NCBI GenBank assembly: GCA_041485385.1
Contig: JBGPJM010000100.1
Coordinates: 1 to 16,465 of the forward strand
Direction: 5' to 3'
Origin: JBGPJM01 sp041485385
Lineage (GTDB): Bacteria; Planctomycetota; Phycisphaerae; Phycisphaerales; UBA1924
Length of the DNA: 16,465 nucleotides
In this document: piece by piece, positions 1 to 6,461 of the stretch
Numbering within the stretch: position 1 is the first letter of the stretch
Layout: each line of letters starts with the position of its first letter
Notes under the pieces: generated by a model
The model's input: only the letters and a program-made list of their open reading frames with translations
What the model was told of the DNA's origin: nothing
Database searches by the model: none
Program-made: the position numbers and the translations under genes

Positions 1-734
1 AGGAGCGCCATCGGCAGGTTCCGCTGCGGATCACGCACCTCGCCCGCGGGGATCACCGCCATCTCGAACCCGGTGAACGCGTAGACCAGGAGCAGCACCG
101 ACTTGGAGAACTGCTCGTACCCCGGTGTCGGGCCCGGCGCGAAGCGCTCGGGGGAGACGAAGAACAGCCCCGCCGCGATGAAGAGCACGATCGGGACCAG
201 CTTGCCGATGGTAAAGAGGTTGCTCGCCCGCGCCGCGTTGCGGACGCCGACGACGTTGACCACCGTCAGCAGGGTCACGACCACGGTGATGATCGCCGCA
301 CGCCACGCCCCCGAGCCGGCGGGCTCCCAGAAGTAGCTCAGGTACCCGATCAGCAGGTTGCAGTTGGCGGCGAAGGCGGTGAGCCGCGTCAGCCACATCA
401 ACCAGCCGACCTCGAACCCCGCGACCGGGCCCAGCGTCTCTCGTGCGTAGAGGTACGGACCGCCGGTTTCGTTGAATCGGCTGGCGACCTCGGCGAAGCA
501 GAGGATGATGAGCGTGACAACACCCGCGCAGACGACAAAGGCCAGCAGGCTATGCACGCCGGTCGAGCGGTAGACCGTTGATGGCAGGCCGAAGATGCCG
601 GCGCCGATGATGCCGTTGATCGCGATGGCGACCAGGTCCCAGCGGCGGATGCCCCTGACCAGGCCGGCGCTGGTTGGCTGGTCCGCGCCCGTGCGGCCGA
701 CGTCGCGGAGCGCTTGATCCGGTCCGGGCTGCAT
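1..734 (-). CDS. APC-superfamily amino acid permease, N-terminal part (cut by window edge)
   Basis: This is a polytopic inner-membrane secondary transporter of the amino acid-polyamine-organocation superfamily; the substrate cannot be told from the sequence. About 244 residues are visible before the left edge. After a short hydrophilic N-terminus, the first membrane helix carries the family's unwound substrate-site signature (INGIIGAGIFGLP, about residues 38-50). Further hydrophobic helices follow, with the segments AEVASRFNETGGPYLYARE and YAFTGFEM, both typical of the APC fold. The ATG at 732-734 was chosen; an in-frame GTG lies 15 bases upstream and neither has a clear Shine-Dalgarno. The gene lies 44 bases downstream of the hypothetical gene at 779-1708 and may share its promoter. 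The family is secure, the exact start and substrate are not. Confidence 0.9.
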   Translation of the reverse strand, partial: MQPGPDQALRDVGRTGADQPTSAGLVRGIRRWDLVAIAINGIIGAGIFGLPSTVYRSTGVHSLLAFVVCAGVVTLIILCFAEVASRFNETGGPYLYARETLGPVAGFEVGWLMWLTRLTAFAANCNLLIGYLSYFWEPAGSGAWRAAIITVVVTLLTVVNVVGVRNAARASNLFTIGKLVPIVLFIAAGLFFVSPERFAPGPTPGYEQFSKSVLLLVYAFTGFEMAVIPAGEVRDPQRNLPMAL

Positions 735-778
735 CGGGCCGATGGACACGAGCGGCGATGGTAACAAAAGGGCCGCGA

Positions 779-1708
779 TTAACTTGAGTCGATCGCGCCG
801 TGGCCGTTGCGGTTGAGTCGGGGGGAGCCGGCGTCGCTGGAGTCGGCGGCGGGCGACGGGGCTGATGCGGCTTTGGTTGTGATGCCGCGGATGAGCCAGT
901 TGCGTTCCATCGGGCCGCGCTGCTGACAGGCCAGCTCGAAGTGGAAGTCCTGGGAAGCCTGGGTGTCGGGTGGCGGCGGGAGACGGGAGGCCCGCGGGTA
1001 GACGGTGACGGTCTGGGTGATCTTGTTGTCGTAGTACACGGGCTTGTGGAACGCGAGGCGGCCGGCGCGGAGGAGAGGGGCGAGGGGCTCCGGGGGGTCC
1101 TCGATGAACTCTTCGAGCGTGCGGAGGCCGGCGTCTTCATCGTCGGGGCCGAGGGAGGCGTCGCGGTCGAGGAAGGCGTGCAGGGTGGCGAGGCCGGCAT
1201 CGGGCTCGGGGTCATCGTTCTGGCGGAGGGCATCGATGACGAGGAAGGGGATTTCGGTGGGGCAGACGCTGTCGCCGGGCGTGGACTTTGGCGTTGGGCG
1301 GCTCGATGTGGGATGCGGGAGGTCGGATGTGGAATGTGAAGACGAGCCGTTGTTGCTGGGGCGGTTGAGGGCGCGGAGGAGGAGGGCGCAGGCGCGGCGG
1401 CGCTCGACGGGGTCGGTTTTGGCGTCGTCGACCTGTTCCTTGAGGGCCCTGATGGTCGAGAGACGGGCCTCGGGGACGATGAGGCGGAGGCGGAGCTCGA
1501 CAAGGGCTTCCAGGGCCTGAACGCGGCGCTGGAGGTCGGGCCTGGAGACGAGCTCGAGGAGGTCGCCGAGGTCGAGGTGGAACTTGGCGGCGATTTCGAG
1601 GGGGGAGAGGTTGGGATCAAGGAGGGCCGCGTAGATGGCGGCGAGATCCGCTGCGGGAGAGGCGGCGGCGGCCGGGGAAGGTGGGGATTGGGGGATCGAC
1701 TGGACCAC
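779..1708 (-). CDS. Hypothetical protein, HTH-like N-terminus and NTF2-like/DUF4864-like C-terminus (tentative)
   Basis: I do not recognise this 309-residue protein firmly. After a Pro/Ala/Ser-rich start, residues about 21-115 are helical and contain a segment that reads like a helix-turn-helix (LSPLEIAAKFHLDLGDLLELV, about 35-55), so DNA binding is possible but unproven. Residues about 118-150 form a low-complexity Ser/Pro linker that is encoded in part by a short repeat (1305-1340). The C-terminal half, from about 150, mixes acidic helices with strands near 216-240 and 252-275 that loosely resemble NTF2-like/DUF4864 domains. No signal peptide or membrane segment is present. The start is a GTG only a few bases after a strong promoter (1718-1746), so the mRNA may be nearly leaderless. 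It is probably cotranscribed with the amino acid permease after it. An uncharacterised regulator is one possible reading. Confidence 0.7.
   Translation of the reverse strand: MVQSIPQSPPSPAAAASPAADLAAIYAALLDPNLSPLEIAAKFHLDLGDLLELVSRPDLQRRVQALEALVELRLRLIVPEARLSTIRALKEQVDDAKTDPVERRRACALLLRALNRPSNNGSSSHSTSDLPHPTSSRPTPKSTPGDSVCPTEIPFLVIDALRQNDDPEPDAGLATLHAFLDRDASLGPDDEDAGLRTLEEFIEDPPEPLAPLLRAGRLAFHKPVYYDNKITQTVTVYPRASRLPPPPDTQASQDFHFELACQQRGPMERNWLIRGITTKAASAPSPAADSSDAGSPRLNRNGHGAIDSS
1305..1340 (-). repeat. Short repeat of ATGTGG/ATGCGG units inside a coding region
   Basis: On the plus strand this stretch is made of related units, GATGTGGGATGCGGG and then GGATGTGGAATGTG, joined by AGGTCG. In the gene on the minus strand it encodes about residues 123-135 of the protein at 779-1708, a Ser/Pro/Thr-rich linker, and it keeps the frame open. 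It stands out from its surroundings by its regular TG-rich repeat structure. A dispersed repeat that landed in a permissive linker is the likely explanation; only one copy is present in this window. Confidence 0.55.
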
Positions 1709-1717
1709 GATTAGGGC

Positions 1718-1746
1718 AATATACGGTCATGCCCATCGTTTGTCAA
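1718..1746 (-). promoter_or_regulatory. Near-consensus sigma-70-type promoter for the gene at 779-1708
   Basis: On the minus strand, TTGACA (1741-1746) is followed after exactly 17 bases by TATATT (1718-1723). The -35 is a perfect match and the -10 has five of six consensus bases, in an AT-richer patch of a GC-rich region. Transcription would start at an A near 1711-1712, only 3-4 bases before the GTG start at 1708. This implies a leaderless or nearly leaderless message, unless a later start is used; no other Met codon occurs early in that reading frame. Confidence 0.75.
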
Positions 1747-1776
1747 GGTATTTTTTGGTATATGTGGAAAAACTGG

Positions 1777-2868
1777 TCATCGGCGCCCACGGCCAGGCTT
1801 CCCGCCGGCTGCGATCCTTGCGATGTCCATGTGCCGCCAATAGATCCCACGCCGCTGCATGGTGGACTGCAGACGCTGCCAATGTTCCGTGCCCTCCGCC
1901 AGCCAGATCACGTCTTTCTCCAGCGAAAGTTCATCGCCGATGAGCGGGTGCAGCCAGAGGCGGTGCCTCCCCCGGAACGCGGCCCGGTCGATCGCGAACA
2001 GCCTGTACCCCAGCGGCCAGAGGATCTGGTACATCTGATTCGCGTGGTTCCCGCAGTGTGCCAGCGTCTCGCCGTTCACCTCGGTGATGATCGCGGGGCG
2101 CCGTTTCTTGATCGTCTCCAGAAGGCCGACGAGCGCCTTCACCTCGAACCCTTCCACATCCAGCTTGATCGTCAGCGGCCGCCGGTCGTCCTGGTTGAGC
2201 ACGTCGTCGCCTCGAACGACATGTACCGCGCCCAAGTCAACGTAATCGTTGCCGTAGCGATAGGGAATGCCGCCCAGCGTGGCATTCGCCGCGTTGTCGA
2301 AACCCGGGAGCCGCACCTGCAGGGACTCCTCCGTCTCGCCTAACGCCAGATGATGCACGACGACCTGTGTCAAGCCGTTTGCCCGCACGTGCCAGTGCAG
2401 GCGCTCCAACACGCGAGGGTTGCACTCGAACGCGTCGATACGTCCCGTCGGTCCGACGAAGCCCGCAGCGTGCAGCGTCACCAGCCCGATGTTCGCGCCC
2501 CCGTCCACGAATGCGTCTCCGGGGCGCAGCGCGTTCCCGACGGCTGAAAGGACATCGTACTCGTGGAAACTGCCCAAAAAGTACGCGATGCGCTGAAAGA
2601 AATCCGCAAGGTCCAGCCGCATTCGGTACCCGTGGAACTTCTCCCGTGCATCTACTGTCGGCGCGCTCTGCCAGATCGGTTGGTCATTCATCCCCCACCA
2701 GTGCAGGAGGTATCCCCATCGTGGGAGTTCAACTCGCGAGTAGAGCCGCACGATCGGCCAGAGCAGACGCTGGCGCCACGAGAGCTGCACTCCGCGCTGC
2801 GCCCACCCCGCTCGGGCGGCCCGCAGCGGTATCGCGGCCCCGGCGGAGCCCAAGAGATTCGTTGACAT
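1777..2868 (-). CDS. FkbM-family methyltransferase
   Basis: This is a SAM-dependent methyltransferase of the FkbM family, which typically methylates hydroxyl groups of sugars or other small molecules. In the 363-residue protein, motif I for SAM binding is FVDGGANIGLVTLHAA (about 120-135), with an acidic residue ending the next strand (E148 in DAFECN). The family's late signature IKLDVEGFE (about 234-242) and the following ITEVNGE (about 261-267) are intact. About 115 residues precede the Rossmann core, a somewhat long N-terminal extension with a basic, aromatic-rich segment that might touch the membrane. It lies about 100 bases after the Wzt-type exporter ATPase, which suggests it modifies the exported polysaccharide. 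The ATG start sits in one arm of an inverted repeat, and a 15-base poly-C tract lies upstream. Base composition looks less GC-extreme than in the neighbours, compatible with transfer. Confidence 0.9.
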   Translation of the reverse strand: MSTNLLGSAGAAIPLRAARAGWAQRGVQLSWRQRLLWPIVRLYSRVELPRWGYLLHWWGMNDQPIWQSAPTVDAREKFHGYRMRLDLADFFQRIAYFLGSFHEYDVLSAVGNALRPGDAFVDGGANIGLVTLHAAGFVGPTGRIDAFECNPRVLERLHWHVRANGLTQVVVHHLALGETEESLQVRLPGFDNAANATLGGIPYRYGNDYVDLGAVHVVRGDDVLNQDDRRPLTIKLDVEGFEVKALVGLLETIKKRRPAIITEVNGETLAHCGNHANQMYQILWPLGYRLFAIDRAAFRGRHRLWLHPLIGDELSLEKDVIWLAEGTEHWQRLQSTMQRRGIYWRHMDIARIAAGGKPGRGRR

Positions 2869-2888
2869 TTCGACACGTTCCGAAATGT
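2865..2888 (-). promoter_or_regulatory. Perfect 8+8 inverted repeat covering the fkbM start codon
   Basis: ACATTTCG (2865-2872) and CGAAATGT (2881-2888) are exact reverse complements separated by 8 bases. On the mRNA the 3' arm contains the AUG of the FkbM gene, so the hairpin would hide the start codon. It could equally be a protein-binding operator on DNA. The spacing and exact match are seen directly; a regulatory role is inferred. Confidence 0.45.
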
Positions 2889-2925
2889 GGGCAACGAGTC
2901 CGTCGCAAGAATCGGGTTTTCCCCG

Positions 2926-2940
2926 CCCCCCCCCCCCCCC
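2926..2940. repeat. 15-base poly-C homopolymer (poly-G on the coding strand)
   Basis: There are fifteen consecutive C on the plus strand, preceded by CCCCG. The tract lies between the stop of wzt (2969) and the start of the FkbM gene (2868), 57 bases from the start codon. Tracts of this length are prone to slipped-strand length change and, near promoters, are known to give phase variation in other bacteria. The tract length is also vulnerable to sequencing error. Confidence 0.9.
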
Positions 2941-2968
2941 GCGCCAGGAAATGGCGTGCTGCTAACCA

Positions 2969-4333
2969 TCATGAACTCCCTGCCCCCGCCGGCGCCAGCG
3001 TCTCGATGCGCACCTGCACCGGCTGGTGGAACTTGTTCATGACCCAGCGGCGCGGGTCGGCGATGACCTCGAAGGCGACCACGCCGTCGAGATGATCCAG
3101 GGTCATGCCCGCATCGCCCGCCCGATTCGGCATCAGCGTCAGGGTGATCCAGACGCCGTAGATCCCCTGGCGCAGGCAGTTGTCGAAGGAGAAGGAGACC
3201 TTGGCCTGTTCGCCGGCTGCGAGGCTCGGGAGGGGCGTGCTCTCGGCGGAGGTGCCGCTCCCCATGAGGTCGATGCCCGCGGCGTCGCGGACGCCGAAGG
3301 AGACATCGACGAGGGGGAGGGGGGAGACGGCCCTGAGCGAAACCTCGACCACGATGCGCTCGCCGAACTGGTAGAGCCGCACCGGCTGGCCGTCGCCGTC
3401 GAGCATGCGGACCTGCTCGATCTGGGCGTGACCTGAGCCGTAGCGGAGGGCGCCGGGGACCTTGGTCTTGAACTCGACCGGGCACGAGAGGGCGGCCTGC
3501 TGGCGCTGGGCCTCTTCGTTGGAGATCTGGCGGACGTGCGCGATGTAGTGGTTCACGGCTTCCTCGGAGGAGCCGAAGTAGGCGGGCTGGCCGTTCACCA
3601 GGAAGAGCCCCTTCTGGCAGAGGCTCTTCACGGCGTCGGGAGCGTGGCTGACGAAGAGGAGGGTGACGCCGGAATCGAGGAGCTGGCGCATTCTCGCGAC
3701 GCACTTCTGCTGGAAGCCCATGTCGCCGACGGCGAGGATCTCGTCGAGGATGAGGATGTCCGGGTCGACGGAGATCGCGACGCTGAAGGCGAGGCGCGCG
3801 TGCATGCCGCTGGAGTAGGTCTTGACCGGCTGGTCGATGAACTCGCCGATGTCGGCGAAGGCCGCGATGTCGTCGAAGCGCTTCTCCATCTCCTTGCGGG
3901 GGATGCCGAGGATGGCGCCGTTGAGGAAGATGTTGTCGCGGCCGGTGAACTCGGGGTTGAAGCCGCTGCCGAGCTCGAGGAGGGCGGCGACGCGGCCGCG
4001 GACGTGGACCTCGCCCTCGGTGGGGCGGAGGGTGCCGGCGATGATCTGGAGGAGGGTGCTCTTGCCGGAGCCGTTGCAGCCGACGATGCCGACGGCCTCG
4101 CCGCGGCGGACGTCGAAGCTGACGGCGCGGAGGGCCCAGAAGGGGTGGAAGAGGCTCTTGCCGAGGCCGCGGGCGAAGACCTGCTTGAGGCGGTCGCGGG
4201 GCTTGGAGTAGATGTGGTAGCACTTGCTGATGCCGCGGACGGAGAGGACGGTGTCGGGCTCGGGGGGCTGGGCGGGCGCGGCGGCGGGCGAGCCGTTGAG
4301 CTGAGTGGGGAGGTTGGGGTTGGGATCGGACAT
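2969..4333 (-). CDS. wzt: Wzt-type polysaccharide ABC exporter ATPase with C-terminal glycan-binding domain
   Basis: This is the ATP-hydrolysing subunit of a two-component exporter for O-antigen-like or other surface polysaccharide, acting at the cytoplasmic face with the Wzm-type permease encoded just upstream. The 454-residue protein has a Pro/Ala-rich start, a Walker A GCNGSGKS (85-92), a signature YSSGMHARLAF (about 173-183), a Walker B ILILDE (193-198) and the H-loop H230. After about residue 300 comes a beta-rich domain (about 303-440; YQFGERIVVEV, GVRDAAGIDLMGSGT, LRQGIYGVWITL). It matches the Wzt C-terminal domain, which in characterised systems binds the modified end of the glycan before export. 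The ATG at 4331-4333 gives the usual family length. The gene is separated from wzm by 206 bases holding a repeat element, whereas these genes often abut. Confidence 0.93.
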   Translation of the reverse strand: MSDPNPNLPTQLNGSPAAAPAQPPEPDTVLSVRGISKCYHIYSKPRDRLKQVFARGLGKSLFHPFWALRAVSFDVRRGEAVGIVGCNGSGKSTLLQIIAGTLRPTEGEVHVRGRVAALLELGSGFNPEFTGRDNIFLNGAILGIPRKEMEKRFDDIAAFADIGEFIDQPVKTYSSGMHARLAFSVAISVDPDILILDEILAVGDMGFQQKCVARMRQLLDSGVTLLFVSHAPDAVKSLCQKGLFLVNGQPAYFGSSEEAVNHYIAHVRQISNEEAQRQQAALSCPVEFKTKVPGALRYGSGHAQIEQVRMLDGDGQPVRLYQFGERIVVEVSLRAVSPLPLVDVSFGVRDAAGIDLMGSGTSAESTPLPSLAAGEQAKVSFSFDNCLRQGIYGVWITLTLMPNRAGDAGMTLDHLDGVVAFEVIADPRRWVMNKFHQPVQVRIETLAPAGAGSS

Positions 4334-4362
4334 GTTGCGGTTAGTCGGCGCGGATCGGGGAC

Positions 4363-4503
4363 AAGACCGTCCACAGAGAGCACAGAGACAGCACAGAGGA
4401 CACAGAGACAAGGGGGAGGATGGGACGAGGCAAGGATTCTGAACAATCCGTCCACCACCTCCGTGGTCTCTGTGGAATCTCTGTGACCTCTGTGGACGGT
4501 CTT
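4363..4503. repeat. Inverted-repeat intergenic element with CACAGAG tandem units
   Basis: The ends are a perfect 16-base inverted repeat, AAGACCGTCCACAGAG (4363-4378) and its reverse complement (4488-4503). Inside each arm the heptamer CACAGAG recurs every 9-11 bases: four times in the left arm on the plus strand, and three times in the right arm on the minus strand. Near the centre a small dyad, GGATT-N6-AATCC, lies at 4434-4449. The element fills most of the gap between wzm and wzt. From general familiarity, CTCTGTG-rich repeats of this type are dispersed between genes in many bacterial genomes without known function. No coding role is seen. Confidence 0.75.
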
Positions 4504-4539
4504 CGCGGTGCGACGAATCGTCGTGCGGTGTGGTTTGGT

Positions 4540-5421
4540 TCAGATGACATCGGCGAGCCCCCGTTTGCTCTTGGCGAACCAGGCGTAGCCGAGGATCATC
4601 ACGACCAGCGACAGGGCGGTGACGATGCCGAGCGGGAGCCACTCGGGGGGCTGGCCCCAGAGGAGGGTGCGCCGGCCGCTCTCGACGATGGTGGTGAAGG
4701 GGTTCAAGCGGATGATCTGCTTGTAGACGGGGCGGATGCCGGGGCTCTCGATGTCGTAGAAGATGGGGGTGACGAAGAAGAGCAGCTGGGTCATCACCGG
4801 GACGACCTGGCGGACGTCGCGGACGAACACGCCCATGGAGGCGAAGAACCAGCTCACGCCCAGGGTGAGCATCAGCAGCGGGAGGAGGACCAGGGGGAAG
4901 AAGACGATGGTCCACGAGAAGGTCCCGGCGAGGATGAGCGTCGTCAGGAGGAGGAGCACCAGGCTGCAGCCGGAGTACACCAGCCCCGCGCCAACGGCGG
5001 TCACGGGGAAGATCTCCAGCGGGAAGACGACCTTGCGGACGAGGTTGGGGTGGTCGGTGATGAACGTGGGGGAGCGGTTGACGGTCTCGGAGAAGAACCC
5101 GAAGAGCACGAAGCCGGCGAAGAAGTTCAGCAGGAAGTTGGCCCACTCCGGCCCGCCGAGCTTCTCGGCGCCCCAGCGGTTCTGGAAGACGAACCCGAAG
5201 ATGAAGGTGTAGATCCCCAGCGTCAGGAGCGGCTGGGCGATCGCCCACGTGAGCCCCAGGGCGGTGCCCTTGTGGCGGACCAGGACCTCGCGGACGGCGA
5301 ACTGGCGGATCAGGTCGCGGTACCCCCACAGGTGGCGCACCATGTGCGGGAGGCTGAGAACATCACCGATCGGCGTCGGACGGGCCGACCTGATCACCAC
5401 TTGGGACATCGGGAGCACCAT
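4540..5421 (-). CDS. wzm: Wzm-type ABC-2 polysaccharide exporter permease
   Basis: This is the membrane subunit of the polysaccharide ABC exporter and partners with the ATPase at 2969-4333. The 293-residue protein fits the family length and has about six membrane helices: roughly 58-80, 97-112, 135-160, 170-198, 208-222 and 264-284. An amphipathic N-terminal region is followed by the family's LIRQFAVREVLVRHKGTALG segment (about 37-56). The cytoplasmic loop HPNLVRKVVFPLEIFPV (124-140) and the RDVRQVVPVMTQLLFFVTPIFYD segment (about 201-223, quoted in part) are typical of ABC-2 exporters. Two in-frame ATG codons (5419-5421 and 5407-5409) are possible and neither has a clear ribosome site. It opens the export gene group, which continues with wzt and the FkbM methyltransferase. 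Confidence 0.93.
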   Translation of the reverse strand: MVLPMSQVVIRSARPTPIGDVLSLPHMVRHLWGYRDLIRQFAVREVLVRHKGTALGLTWAIAQPLLTLGIYTFIFGFVFQNRWGAEKLGGPEWANFLLNFFAGFVLFGFFSETVNRSPTFITDHPNLVRKVVFPLEIFPVTAVGAGLVYSGCSLVLLLLTTLILAGTFSWTIVFFPLVLLPLLMLTLGVSWFFASMGVFVRDVRQVVPVMTQLLFFVTPIFYDIESPGIRPVYKQIIRLNPFTTIVESGRRTLLWGQPPEWLPLGIVTALSLVVMILGYAWFAKSKRGLADVI

Positions 5422-5568
5422 TCTGACGCGGGCCGTGGCGGCGGAGAGAGCGGTCGGGGAGCCATCTGGACGGGCCGTGGCTGGGCGGGAGGTTCGAACC
5501 GGTGAGGATAGGTCGACCAGCGGCGGGATTCGGCGGAGTTTCCTCGTTCCTTGGCCGCCCGCCCCTGC

Positions 5569-6432
5569 TCACCGTGGACGAAACACCTTGCAGACGGGGG
5601 CGTCGCGTGCGAGCGGGCCGGCGGGTACGGGCTCGTGGACGGCGTGGTAGGTCATGGAAACGTGCGGCCGCCCAATCACTCCCTCGGCTCCCACTGCGTC
5701 GGATCGCTCGGGGGTGACCTCGACGGTGGTGATCGAGACGGTTCGGGCGTCGGGGCGCGACATGAGGACGCTGATCTCCGGTCGATCGGGCCAGGTGTGG
5801 CGGTGGAAGCGGTCCTGCTGATCGGGCGTGACGCCGGCGCCGGCGCTGCGGGCGGGCGCCACGACCAGCTCCTCGAAGAGCGCCAGGCGCGGCTTGACCA
5901 AGGGGTCGCCGAGGCCGGAGCTGACGAGGCAGACGAGGCCGTGGGGCTGCTCGTGCACGGCGAGACGGGTCCGGTTCCACGTGGCCTCGACGGCGCGGAA
6001 CCCGTCCTCCTCGCCTCCCTCGTCATCGGCTTCGACGCCGACGAGGCGGAAGGGGGCGAAGCGATCGAGGTCGAGGGCCCGCAGTTCGTCCATCGCCGCG
6101 TCGACGGAGGGGCGGGCGATGAGGCTGGGGATGATCGTGCCGCGGGAGACGAGGTCGTCGCGCGGCGGGAGCTTCGGGGCCGGGAGCGGATTGGCGTTCA
6201 TGAGACAGAGGACCAGGCCGGAGCGCGTGGCGGCGATCCAGGTGCCGCCGCCGGTGGGGTCGACGGGGTAGATCGCCTCCTGGTCACCGGGGAGCGTGTG
6301 CCAGCGGGGCGGGTGGGCCGCGGTTCGAGAGCGCAGCTCGTCGCGATTGGTGACCAGGCGGAAGCCTGTGGAGGGGGGACGCGGGGAAGGGATCGGGGAG
6401 GAAGGGACGGGGATGATGGTGACTGTGCACAT
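5569..6432 (-). CDS. TANGO2/NRDE family protein (putative Ntn-type hydrolase)
   Basis: This 287-residue protein begins MCTVTI and carries the name-giving NRDE motif at residues 29-32, followed by the conserved basic/His stretch and PVDPTGGGTWIAA. These are the marks of the TANGO2 (transport and Golgi organisation 2) family, spread through bacteria and eukaryotes. Cys2 would become N-terminal after methionine removal and is the presumed nucleophile of an Ntn-hydrolase fold. The biological substrate is unknown; links to haem or lipid handling come from eukaryotic work and cannot be assumed here. A Ser/Pro-rich loop (about 10-20) interrupts the N-terminal hairpin. The ATG at 6430-6432 is fixed by the MCT start. 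The gene begins 29 bases after the DinB-like gene and is probably cotranscribed with it. Confidence 0.85.
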   Translation of the reverse strand: MCTVTIIPVPSSPIPSPRPPSTGFRLVTNRDELRSRTAAHPPRWHTLPGDQEAIYPVDPTGGGTWIAATRSGLVLCLMNANPLPAPKLPPRDDLVSRGTIIPSLIARPSVDAAMDELRALDLDRFAPFRLVGVEADDEGGEEDGFRAVEATWNRTRLAVHEQPHGLVCLVSSGLGDPLVKPRLALFEELVVAPARSAGAGVTPDQQDRFHRHTWPDRPEISVLMSRPDARTVSITTVEVTPERSDAVGAEGVIGRPHVSMTYHAVHEPVPAGPLARDAPVCKVFRPR

Positions 6433-6443
6433 GATGAGCGCCG

Positions 6444-6453
6444 GGGTATACCC
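6444..6453. promoter_or_regulatory. Perfect 10-base palindrome GGGTATACCC upstream of the NRDE gene
   Basis: The palindrome lies in the short gap between the DinB-like stop (6462) and the NRDE start (6432), ending 11 bases before the ATG. On the minus strand it contains TATACC, which could act as a -10 box, but no convincing -35 is found at 16-18 bases. It could be an operator half-site pair or chance. Low confidence. Confidence 0.25.
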
Positions 6454-6461
6454 AGCGTGGG

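Noticed and set aside
550..1620. 356-residue Ser/Pro-rich minus-strand frame
   Set aside because: It overlaps the permease and hypothetical genes in another frame and is of low complexity; the competing frame has the promoter and sensible protein character.
2942..2956. CGCCA-GGAAA-TGGCG hairpin after the wzt stop
   Set aside because: The stem is short and followed by poly-G rather than poly-T on the coding strand, so it is not an intrinsic terminator.
2889..2968. Search for a dedicated promoter of the FkbM gene
   Set aside because: The best candidate (TTGCGA with CATTTC, 15-base spacing) is too poor to report.
5429..5480. 10-base direct repeat CGGGCCGTGG occurring twice upstream of wzm
   Set aside because: The sequence is pure GC-rich composition with no promoter context; chance is likely in DNA of this composition.
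4420..5505. 361-residue plus-strand reading frame, very acidic
   Set aside because: The Glu/Asp/Gly-rich sequence is the antisense of the Wzm membrane protein and of the repeat element; no domain is seen.
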